Shown: in pieces, positions 1-5,781 of the stretch
Layout: every line of letters begins with the position of its first letter
Numbering within the stretch: position 1 is the stretch's first letter
Translations under genes and position numbers: made by a program
The notes under the pieces: model-generated
Told to the model about the DNA's origin: nothing
The model's database searches: none
The model's input: the letters and a program-made list of their open reading frames with translations, nothing else
From: CAYLHU01 sp964383715
GTDB taxonomy: Bacteria > Patescibacteriota > Minisyncoccia > Minisyncoccales > CG1-02-41-26
Direction: 5' to 3'
Length of the DNA: 13,883 nucleotides
NCBI GenBank assembly: GCA_964383715.1
Contig: CAYLHU010000014.1
Coordinates: forward strand, 1-13,883

Positions 1-27
1 CGTCCCGATTTATAAATCGTGGATCCT

Positions 28-133
28 CGATAACTTTAAGGGCCTATAGTTTAATGGTAGAACACGGCATTCGCATTGCCGGAATGGTGGTTCGATTCCA
101 CTTAGGTCCACAAGTAGCCCTTCAAAGTTATCG
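28..133. repeat. Inverted repeat enclosing the tRNA-Ala gene
   Basis: The left arm at 28-43 (CGATAACTTTAAGGGC) is complementary to the right arm at 117-133, apart from one extra base in the right arm. The pairing runs into the first four bases of the tRNA acceptor stem. A further outer pairing is possible between 2-9 (GTCCCGAT) and 130-137 (ATCGGGAC). In a precursor transcript this would give a leader-trailer stem longer than the acceptor stem itself, and the two would compete for GGGC at 40-43. The arms are seen directly; a role in precursor folding, or an origin as a nested mobile repeat, is inference. Confidence 0.75.
40..110 (+). tRNA. tRNA-Ala (anticodon CGC)
   Basis: A full cloverleaf can be drawn. 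The acceptor stem is GGGCCTA (40-46) with TAGGTCC (103-109 region) and discriminator A at 110. T and A occupy positions 8-9, and the short D-stem is GTT/AAC with a GG-containing loop. The anticodon stem is CGGCA (65-69) with TGCCG (77-81), loop TTCGCAT, anticodon CGC at 72-74. The variable loop has four bases, and the T-stem is GGTGG/CCACT with loop TTCGATT. The third acceptor pair is G:U, the classical alanine identity element, which agrees with the anticodon reading GCG. CCA is not encoded: the bases after the discriminator are CA then A. The D-arm resembles glycine tRNAs more than typical alanine tRNAs. It lies inside an inverted repeat, and a partial second tRNA follows 27 bases downstream. 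Confidence 0.88.
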
Positions 134-136
134 GGA

Positions 137-267
137 CATTGCCGGAATGTGAGTTTCCCGATTTTCGTAGAAAATCGAGCTCCGACTTTCATAAAAAGTC
201 GAGAGTCCTCGATAAAATCGGGAGACTCGCGATTGTGAAACAATCGGAGCGATTCTCACTAGGTCCA
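137..267 (+). pseudogene. tRNA 3' half with hairpin insertion in the T-loop
   Basis: Thirteen bases at 137-149 (CATTGCCGGAATG) repeat the anticodon-stem 3' strand and variable loop of the upstream tRNA (74-86). A T-stem 5' strand GTGAG (149-153) follows. Its partner CTCAC and the acceptor strand with discriminator, TAGGTCCA, appear only at 255-267. Between them, where a 7-base T-loop belongs, lie about 101 bases made of hairpins. The T-stem differs from that of the intact tRNA on both strands (GTGAG/CTCAC against GGTGG/CCACT). It is therefore compensated and probably came from a once-functional, distinct tRNA rather than a decayed copy. No 5' half (acceptor 5' strand, D-arm) is present upstream or downstream, so a functional tRNA cannot be drawn from this segment alone. 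Confidence 0.55.
159..246. repeat. Cluster of three CGA...TCG hairpins
   Basis: There are three successive 7-bp hairpins. The first is CGATTTT/AAAATCG (159-165/171-177, loop of 5). The second is CGACTTT/AAAGTCG (183-189/195-201, loop of 5). The third is CGATTGT/ACAATCG (230-236/240-246, loop of 3). An alternative long pairing joins CCCGATTTT (157-165) to AAAATCGGG (214-222). The word TCCTCGATAA occurs both here (206-215) and just before the intact tRNA (24-33), where it also follows a palindrome, CGATTTATAAATCG (6-19). The same module therefore occurs twice around the tRNA genes. I do not recognise the family. Confidence 0.6.
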
Positions 268-423
268 TAAAATTGAATTTTCAAGTTTTTTTAATATGAT
301 GGTGTTTTTGTTTTTCATAATAGTGATATTTTATATCACCAAGTGTTGTACTTCAAACATGAATTTGGGACAGAGGATACATTTAATAATTGGGATTATA
401 AAAAAGCAGGATTTTATTTTAAT

Positions 424-454
424 AAAAGAAAAAATCAGGCAATTACTCACCTGA
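424..454 (-). terminator. Intrinsic terminator of the small RNA
   Basis: On the minus strand the stem TCAGG/CCTGA (454-450 with 439-435) can gain one more T:G pair inside. The run TTTTTTCTTTT follows directly (434-424). The stem is short but the U-tract is strong, and it lies about 70 bases after the predicted transcription start. Confidence 0.5.
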
Positions 455-501
455 AAGTTTTAACCTCCGCTTTCGCGGAGGAGGACCAAAAGGTCATTTG
501 T
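425..501 (-). ncRNA. Putative small stand-alone RNA, about 75 nt
   Basis: Read on the minus strand, a strong promoter (508-535) would start transcription near 501. The transcript would contain a small GACC/GGTC hairpin (487-484 with 495-492) and then a 7-bp GC-rich hairpin CCTCCGC-GAAA-GCGGAGG (481-464), whose GAAA loop is of the GNRA type. It would finish with a terminator at 454-424. The GC-rich stem stands out in a very AT-rich intergenic stretch, which is what structured RNA would give. The stretch GUCCUCCUCC resembles the anti-Shine-Dalgarno sequence, though most of it is paired in the hairpin. A 17-codon reading frame (ATG at 494-492 on the minus strand) is also possible but lacks a ribosome binding site. 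I do not recognise an RNA family; it does not resemble SRP RNA, tmRNA or 6S RNA. Confidence 0.5.
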
Positions 502-507
502 AGTTGT

Positions 508-535
508 ATTGTAGCAAACTAAAACTTCTTGTCAA
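508..535 (-). promoter_or_regulatory. Promoter of the minus-strand small RNA
   Basis: On the minus strand, TTGACA (535-530) is followed by a 16-base spacer and TACAAT (513-508). TGC sits immediately before the -10, giving an extended -10. This is one of the best promoter matches in the window, and it points into the short hairpin-rich RNA and away from the protein gene at 781. Confidence 0.65.
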
Positions 536-596
536 TAGTTTTGTAAGAAAATTGGGAATATTTCTGAATTTTGCGCTAACGCTTTTGAATAAAAAA

Positions 597-665
597 CAAA
601 AAATTAAGATTGTCCAAAACATTACAGACGCTTTTGGCATCTCATTGGACGAGTTGACGAAATAG
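597..665 (+). pseudogene. Possible C-terminal remnant of an XRE-type regulator
   Basis: The frame ending in TAG at 663-665 reads out the tail NITDAFGISLDELTK. This has the form of the last helix of many Cro/C1 (HTH_3) repressors, which end in patterns like A.ALG.SLDEL. Upstream the same frame is open but shows no helix-turn-helix and no credible start, so at most a decayed tail remains. The stretch is short and chance resemblance is possible. Confidence 0.3.
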
Positions 666-667
666 TA

Positions 668-696
668 TTGCTAAGAGTTTTAGGGGGGAGTATAAT
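668..696 (+). promoter_or_regulatory. Promoter of the DUF3160-capA unit
   Basis: TTGCTA (668-673), a 17-base spacer and a perfect TATAAT (691-696) predict a start near 703 and a leader of about 77 bases. The leader contains a small hairpin GCTAAA/TTTAGC (747-752/757-762), directly followed by the ribosome binding site AAGAAGGA (764-771), nine bases before ATG 781. The hairpin adjoins but does not cover the binding site. Confidence 0.6.
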
Positions 697-780
697 ATAA
701 GTAAGGTCGTGAATTTAAATAAAAAATAACTTTAATTTCTTTAACGGCTAAAGACTTTTAGCTAAGAAGGAATAAAAAAT

Positions 781-3021
781 ATGGACAATCAAAATTTTAA
801 TCAATCAGTATCGGAAAATATTCAACAAATGCCATCGGTTATGCCGGAGCTAAAACCCAAGAAAAAATTTCGGGTTATTTCGGGTATTTTAGGGATCGTT
901 GTTATTATCGCTCTAGCCGTTTATTTTATTTTGCCAAAGTCAGGTCAAGAAATTATAAAGAAAATTGCGGAAGATATTTATAATCCTGCTGTTGTGTTTG
1001 CTTCTAAATTTGCGACATATGAAGAAGTGTCGGTAAATATCAGCCCGAAAATTCCAGCTTATTCTGTTAATAATGATTTGGGTAATGTCTCAAATGCAGG
1101 AGATTTTACATTTTCTACCGAAGCAAAAAGTTTACTGGTAAAAAATGCTTTCGTAGTAAAACCGTCTTACAATAATGAATTTTTTCCGCTTTACGAATCA
1201 AACAGATATAGCTACACGCCGAATTTTATCACTACCGATTCAATACTTCACAACTACCATTTAATGTTTGATTTTTTACTTAAACAGTTAGAGGAGCAAA
1301 AGTTGGCGGCTGAACTGAAACAGCTTAGTGCCAGCATGCTTTCCGAATCACTAAGCCAATACAATAACTTGAAAGGAACCGAATGGGAAAATGCCGCCAA
1401 AAGAAATGTTGGATTTTTTGCGGTTGGAAACAAACTTTTAGATTCGTCAGTTAGCATTCCTTCAATTGTGGTCAATGAAGTTAATCAGGAATTAGCGTTT
1501 ATTGAAGCTCATCAAGGAATAGAAATTTCCCCAGTAATAAATATCGGAGGCAATGCTAATGTTTTGGACGCCTTGAAAGAGGATTATTCGCAATACATAC
1601 CGAGGGGACACTATGACAAAACGGAACAGTTGAAAGCTTATTTTAAGTCAATGATGTGGTATGGCAGATTGACTTTTCGTCTGAAAAACGATGACGAAAT
1701 AAAATCAGGAATTTTAATCACAGTCGCCTTAAATAAAGGAGTTAATCAAACCGGCTGGAATAAAATTTATGAGCCGGTAAATTTCTTTGTTGGTAAAAGC
1801 GACGACATTACATACTATCAATTTAAGGATTTGGTTGAAAAAGTATATGGGGCAAGCGCGACAATTCAAGCGGTGTCAAGCGATAAAAATAAATTTGTTT
1901 CTTTCGTTGACGAAACAAAAACTTTAGAGCCACCGCAGATAAATTCAATGCCGATTTTCAACTCCCAAATCCAGCCAGATCGCGAAAAAGAGATTAAAGG
2001 TTTTCGATTCATGGGTCAAAGATTTACCATTGACGCCTCAATATTCCAGCGGCTCATTGACCGTGAAACTCCCGATAGAATGTTGCCTAAAGGATTGGAT
2101 ATTCCTTCGGCAATGGGCTCAAAGGAGGCATTGAATATCTTGACTCAATTAGGAGAAACAAATTACGATAAGTATTCGGAAAATATGTCAAAAATGCAAA
2201 CATATATTTCCAAATTACCGACCGAAAATTGGACACAAAACTTATATTGGGGTTGGTTATATCAACTCCGTCCGCTTCTTGATGTAAAGCAAAGTGGTTA
2301 TCCAATGTTTATGCAAAATGTTGCTTGGTTGAGAAAAGACCTTAATACATTTTTAGGGAGCTGGACTGAATTGAAGCATGATACCATTCTCTATGCTAAA
2401 CAGGTTTATTCTGAAATGGGTGCGGGCGGTCCTCCTGAAAAAAAAGACGACCGAGGGTATGTTGAACCAAATCCTTATGTTTATGCGCGCCTTGCCTCGC
2501 TTCTCAAAATGACAAACGAGGGATTGGAAATTCGTGGGTTTTTAACACCGAGCATGAAAGATAATTTGGGCAAAATGGAACAACTAGTTATGTCGCTTAA
2601 GACCATATCGGAAAAGGAATTGAATAATGAAAGATTAATCGATGATGAATACGAGCTTATTCGTTCATACGGTGGTCAATTAGAGAATTTTTGGCTTGAG
2701 GTCAATAAAGACGAGTCGGCATTCAAAGAATCATCAAATCAGAGGGATTACTTAAATGAAAATCCAGCTGCGATTGTTACCGATGTTGCTACCAATCCAA
2801 ATGGTCAAGTGTTGGAAGAAGGCACAGGAAAAATTTTCGAAATTTATGTTGTGATTCCGATTGACGGTGAGTTAAGAATCGCCAAAGGCGGAGTTTATTC
2901 CTATTACGAATTTACTTGGCCGATGTCAGATAGGTTAACCGATAAAAAATGGCGGGAAATGCTAAATTCCGGCCAAGCCCCAGAATTGCCTTCTTGGACT
3001 AACGCGTTCGTCGCAAAATAA
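781..3021 (+). CDS. Membrane-anchored DUF3160 family protein
   Basis: This 746-residue protein begins with a polar, partly basic stretch (KPKKKFR at about 26-31). A single hydrophobic helix follows at about 32-51, and the rest is a large soluble region with no further membrane segments. The likely topology is an N-terminal anchor with the body outside. The body resembles the DUF3160 family as I know it: an early block around residues 143-168 (TPNFITTDSILHNYH, then LMFDFLL), a middle block MLPKGLDIPSAMGS, and the segment around RPLLDVKQSGYPMFMQN. The molecular function of DUF3160 is not established, and I see no catalytic motif to assign. The ATG at 781 has a good ribosome binding site. The CapA-like gene starts five bases after the stop, so the two are almost certainly co-transcribed and may act together at the cell surface. 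Confidence 0.82.
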   Translation: MDNQNFNQSVSENIQQMPSVMPELKPKKKFRVISGILGIVVIIALAVYFILPKSGQEIIKKIAEDIYNPAVVFASKFATYEEVSVNISPKIPAYSVNNDLGNVSNAGDFTFSTEAKSLLVKNAFVVKPSYNNEFFPLYESNRYSYTPNFITTDSILHNYHLMFDFLLKQLEEQKLAAELKQLSASMLSESLSQYNNLKGTEWENAAKRNVGFFAVGNKLLDSSVSIPSIVVNEVNQELAFIEAHQGIEISPVINIGGNANVLDALKEDYSQYIPRGHYDKTEQLKAYFKSMMWYGRLTFRLKNDDEIKSGILITVALNKGVNQTGWNKIYEPVNFFVGKSDDITYYQFKDLVEKVYGASATIQAVSSDKNKFVSFVDETKTLEPPQINSMPIFNSQIQPDREKEIKGFRFMGQRFTIDASIFQRLIDRETPDRMLPKGLDIPSAMGSKEALNILTQLGETNYDKYSENMSKMQTYISKLPTENWTQNLYWGWLYQLRPLLDVKQSGYPMFMQNVAWLRKDLNTFLGSWTELKHDTILYAKQVYSEMGAGGPPEKKDDRGYVEPNPYVYARLASLLKMTNEGLEIRGFLTPSMKDNLGKMEQLVMSLKTISEKELNNERLIDDEYELIRSYGGQLENFWLEVNKDESAFKESSNQRDYLNENPAAIVTDVATNPNGQVLEEGTGKIFEIYVVIPIDGELRIAKGGVYSYYEFTWPMSDRLTDKKWREMLNSGQAPELPSWTNAFVAK

Positions 3022-3026
3022 AATGA

Positions 3027-4763
3027 ATGAAAAGAAAAATTATATGGCTAATTTCACTTTCTATTTTTACTCTTGGCATTGTTCTCTTGGGGGGTAGTTA
3101 TTATTTGCATTTTTTCAAAAACCAAGAGGCACTAAACAACCAGTCGCAAGGTGAAAAAGAATTTTTAGATTTTTCTGACCAAAAAAAGAAACTTCCTCAA
3201 ACAAGCGAGGAAGTTTCTTTGGTTGCGGTTGGTGATATTTCTTTTTCGCGAGGAGTGGAGAGAATGGTTAAAAAACAAAAAGACCCCAACTACCCATTTT
3301 TGAAAATCCGAGATTATCTAAAAAGTGCGGATTTCGTTTTTGGAAACTTAGAAACACCGATTACGGAAGGACCAGAAATTCCTGACTTTGAAATGATTTT
3401 TAGGTCAAACCCCGGCACCGAGCAAGCGTTAAGACAAGCTGGATTTTCTATTTTGTCTTTGGCTAACAATCATACACCAAATTTAGGGGAAAAAGGGCTT
3501 AAGGATACTTTTAACTATCTTATGAAAGCAGGTATTAAATATGTTGGAGCCGGAAATAATGAACAGGAAGCTAACCAACCAGTTTATATTGAGGAAAAGG
3601 GAATAAAATTTGCTTTTCTTGCTTATAACGACATTGACGTTGTTCCCGCTTCATATGAAGCAATCAACAGCCATGCAGGAACTGCGTTTATGCGGGCAGA
3701 GAAAATGACGAAAGCTGTAAAAGAAGCAAAACAAAAAACTGATTTTATTGTTGTTTCTATGCACGCTGGGATTGAATATACCGACAAACCGAACAATTCG
3801 CAGGTGAATTTTGCTCATGCGGCGATTGACGCTGGAGCAGATTTGATTATCGGTCATCATCCTCATGTTGTGCAAACAATGGAAAAATACAAAGGAAAAT
3901 ACATTTTTTACAGCTTAGGGAATTTTGTTTTTGACCAATCTTGGTCGCAAGAAACAAAAGAGGGGCTGGCAATAAAAGTATATTTTACAAAAAATGGAAT
4001 TAGTAAAATTTCCCTTTTGCCAGTAGTTATGGAAAATTTAGCTCAACCAAAAATGGCAAACCAAAACGAAGCGGAAAAGATTTTGCAAAGATTAAAATTT
4101 TCATTGACAAATCAAAATATTTATTCTTGGAGTGGCGATAATAGTAATTTTGAAAAAGAATCAAAAGCTGTAATTTATGCGGGAGCTCCAAAGAACAAAG
4201 AGATAATTTCAAGACAAGAACAGGTGGATTTGAGTAATAATTCAATCTTAGAAAACTATATTTTAGAAAATGGTAGGTTGGTGGTTACGGAAAATTCAAA
4301 AATCATTTGGCAGTCGCCAAATGATTGGTGGATTGATGATTTTGTTCTTGCTGATTCAAATAATGACGGAATTGTAGATATAAATTTATCTCTTTGGAAA
4401 TCGGGTAATTTTGGCACATCAAAACCCTTTTGGGTAAAAGAAAATGACATGAGTATAAAAAATCATTTTTTCGTTTTAGATTTTGTTGGAGGTGAAATAA
4501 AACAAGTTTGGGGATCTTCTAATCTCGCTGAACCAAATTGTGAATTTCAGATTATCGATATTGATAATGACGGAAAAAATGATTTGATTGTGATTGAGGG
4601 TAATTATTCGCAAAAACTAAAGTGTAATGGAAATTATGTAGCTGTTTGGAAATGGAATGACTGGGGTTTTTCAAATGAATGGCGAAGCGACAAAGGAAAT
4701 TTTTCGAATCTGGAGATTGAAAAAATCAATGGGAAAAGCTATATTGTGGTTGACACATTTTGA
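3027..4763 (+). CDS. CapA-like (PGA_cap) metallophosphatase-fold protein with calcium-loop C-terminus
   Basis: The protein has 578 residues with an N-terminal membrane anchor or uncleaved signal at about 5-28. Residues 63-335 form a PGA_cap domain (the CapA/PgsA family, a calcineurin-like fold). Visible metal-site motifs are GD (69-70), GNLE (106-109), NNHT (147-150), MHAGIE (245-250), GHHPH (276-280) and LGNF (297-300). CapA takes part in poly-gamma-glutamate capsule or other surface polymer handling in other bacteria. No capBC genes lie here, so a role in another cell-envelope polymer is equally possible. Residues 340-578 are an extra domain with two DxNxDGxxD-type loops, DSNNDGIVD (443-451) and DIDNDGKND (511-519), as in FG-GAP/VCBS or dockerin-like calcium-binding repeats. 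Start choice: ATG 3027 is in frame with the anchor; ATG 3023 is in another frame. There is no clear ribosome binding site, so translation is probably coupled to the upstream gene. Confidence 0.85.
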   Translation: MKRKIIWLISLSIFTLGIVLLGGSYYLHFFKNQEALNNQSQGEKEFLDFSDQKKKLPQTSEEVSLVAVGDISFSRGVERMVKKQKDPNYPFLKIRDYLKSADFVFGNLETPITEGPEIPDFEMIFRSNPGTEQALRQAGFSILSLANNHTPNLGEKGLKDTFNYLMKAGIKYVGAGNNEQEANQPVYIEEKGIKFAFLAYNDIDVVPASYEAINSHAGTAFMRAEKMTKAVKEAKQKTDFIVVSMHAGIEYTDKPNNSQVNFAHAAIDAGADLIIGHHPHVVQTMEKYKGKYIFYSLGNFVFDQSWSQETKEGLAIKVYFTKNGISKISLLPVVMENLAQPKMANQNEAEKILQRLKFSLTNQNIYSWSGDNSNFEKESKAVIYAGAPKNKEIISRQEQVDLSNNSILENYILENGRLVVTENSKIIWQSPNDWWIDDFVLADSNNDGIVDINLSLWKSGNFGTSKPFWVKENDMSIKNHFFVLDFVGGEIKQVWGSSNLAEPNCEFQIIDIDNDGKNDLIVIEGNYSQKLKCNGNYVAVWKWNDWGFSNEWRSDKGNFSNLEIEKINGKSYIVVDTF

Positions 4764-4781
4764 TTTTTTCTCCCCACCACG

Positions 4782-4819
4782 CCCGGACGTAATCTTTCAA
4801 GAGTTGGTGTCGGGATTTT
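4782..4819 (+). terminator. Weak candidate terminator after the capA-like gene
   Basis: CCCGGAC (4782-4788) can pair with GTCGGG (4809-4814) leaving one bulged base. The loop is long, and only a short ATTTT tail follows. The position is right, but the structure is weak. Confidence 0.3.
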
Positions 4820-4833
4820 GCTCAAAATGAGTT

Positions 4834-4860
4834 CTGACTTTTCCAAGCAAATAGCACCAA
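4834..4860. repeat. 27-base intergenic motif, copy 1
   Basis: This segment, beginning CTGACTTTTCCAAGC and ending CACCAA, matches 22 of 27 bases with 6873-6899 without gaps. Both copies lie just after a gene, both are followed by an inverted repeat, and both are followed by a promoter. It may be the edge of a dispersed intergenic repeat. The function is unknown. Confidence 0.5.
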
Positions 4861-4880
4861 ATAGTAAAATTTACTATTTG
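4858..4880. promoter_or_regulatory. Perfect 11-bp palindrome upstream of the NYN promoter
   Basis: CAAATAGTAAA (4858-4868) and TTTACTATTTG (4870-4880) are exact complements around one central A. The dyad ends four bases before the TTGACA at 4885, a typical place for a regulator binding site. It has no T-tract, so it is not a terminator. The binding protein is unknown. Confidence 0.5.
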
Positions 4881-4884
4881 ACTA

Positions 4885-4912
4885 TTGACAAATGTATACC
4901 TATTGCTATTAT
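4885..4912 (+). promoter_or_regulatory. Strong promoter upstream of the NYN gene
   Basis: TTGACA (4885-4890), a 16-base spacer and TATTAT (4907-4912), preceded by TGC (extended -10), predict a start near 4919. The form is the same as that of the minus-strand small RNA promoter (perfect -35, 16-base spacer, TGC before the -10). Confidence 0.65.
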
Positions 4913-4927
4913 ATAAAGTATAAAGTC

Positions 4928-4963
4928 TCCTGCGCCTATTTTTAATAGTGTGCAGGATTTTTT
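4928..4963 (+). terminator. Terminator/attenuator in the leader of the NYN gene
   Basis: TCCTGC at 4928-4933 pairs with GCAGGA at 4952-4957. The stem continues through GC and, after one bulged T, CTATT/AATAG, leaving a loop of three T. Six T and further T-rich sequence follow (4958 on). It lies within about ten bases of the predicted start at 4919 and about 30 bases before the gene, so most transcripts would stop here after about 45 bases. It could be an attenuator or could end a very short RNA. Confidence 0.6.
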
Positions 4964-4989
4964 ATTTATTCTATGCTAATCTGAATTGT

Positions 4990-5670
4990 ATGGGAGAAGG
5001 AGAAAAAATATGCGTATTAGTAGATGGGGGTAATTTCCACCATTTAGTTTTGAAAAAACTTGGGATCCAAGAATCGGAGTTTTCTTTTGATAGTTTTATC
5101 AACTTTTTAGCCGATGGACGAAAAATTATAGACAAAGGAAAAAGATTTTATGTCGGGACAGTTAGGGAAAAAGAAGGAGACATAAGAGCCAAAAAAGCGA
5201 TGTCAAAACAAATTGCCTTTTTAACTCGCTTAAATTCTTTTGGTTGGGAGATTAAAACAAGTAAACTAAGAAAAAGAACGGAAAAAATTATTATAGACGA
5301 TAGAGTCGTTGGGTATAAAGACATTTTGGGGAAAGGAATAAAAGAGATAGAATTTGAAAGAACCCGAGAGAAAGGCATAGATGTTAAAATGGCAACCGAC
5401 TTGATAGCGGGTGCAGTTGATGACAAATATGATACGGCAATAGTTATTAGTTCAGATACCGATTTAATTCCAGCTCTTGACTGGGTAAGAAACCGCAAGA
5501 ATAAGAAAATTGAATATGTGGGTTTTTCAATCATTGTCGACCCGGTAGAGAAAAAGAAGAATACGAGACCCTCGCAAGGAATGATTAATTATTCTGATAT
5601 TCAGCGCATACTAGTGGTTGCCGATTTAAAGCAGTTTATTAAAAAGAAAATTCAAAGCGATAGGATTTAA
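4990..5670 (+). CDS. NYN/LabA-type (DUF88) PIN-fold nuclease
   Basis: The 226-residue protein starts with the strand-plus-aspartate motif ICVLVDGGNFHHL, where D12 is the first acidic residue. The C-terminal half carries KGIDVKMATDLI (D131, D137) and VISSDTDLIPAL (D156, D158). These are the acidic cluster and order expected of NYN-domain ribonucleases related to PIN nucleases and LabA, which cleave RNA with Mg2+. A basic tail (KQFIKKKIQ) could aid RNA binding. The frame is open upstream to a GTG at 4948, but that lies inside the attenuator stem. ATG 4990 is preferred because it directly precedes the domain. It has no Shine-Dalgarno upstream, yet TGCTAATCT (4974-4982) would act as an extended -10 placing transcription start at or next to the ATG, so a leaderless message is possible. 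Its partner or RNA target is not indicated by neighbours. Confidence 0.85.
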   Translation: MGEGEKICVLVDGGNFHHLVLKKLGIQESEFSFDSFINFLADGRKIIDKGKRFYVGTVREKEGDIRAKKAMSKQIAFLTRLNSFGWEIKTSKLRKRTEKIIIDDRVVGYKDILGKGIKEIEFERTREKGIDVKMATDLIAGAVDDKYDTAIVISSDTDLIPALDWVRNRKNKKIEYVGFSIIVDPVEKKKNTRPSQGMINYSDIQRILVVADLKQFIKKKIQSDRI

Positions 5671-5781
5671 TTAGTTTTAAAAAGGTCGATATTATACATT
5701 CAATTCGCATAGAAACGAGTTATATTCAATTTTAGTTTTGGCCTCGAAAAATTTATTAAACTCATATTTTTCTTTATATGT

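Noticed and set aside
10..243. 77-residue minus-strand frame across the tRNA region
   Set aside because: It is antisense to the intact tRNA and runs through the hairpin array. The protein shows no domain and reads like translated tRNA.
296..454. 52-codon plus-strand frame with a hydrophobic start
   Set aside because: There is no ribosome binding site or promoter, no recognisable features after the first 15 residues, and it overlaps the predicted small RNA on the other strand.
295..522. Second plus-strand frame without ATG through the same region (contains KKAGFYFNKRKNQ)
   Set aside because: It has only GTG/TTG starts, no ribosome binding site, and crosses the GC-rich hairpin and promoter of the small RNA.
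700..780. Riboswitch in the leader of the DUF3160 gene
   Set aside because: There is only one 6-bp hairpin, no known aptamer pattern and no terminator or sequestering alternative.
4948..4989. Upstream extension of the NYN gene to GTG 4948
   Set aside because: It would place the start inside the terminator stem and add residues with no match to the domain.
5148..5534. 128-residue minus-strand frame
   Set aside because: It is the complement of the NYN nuclease gene, which has clear motifs; the shadow frame has none.
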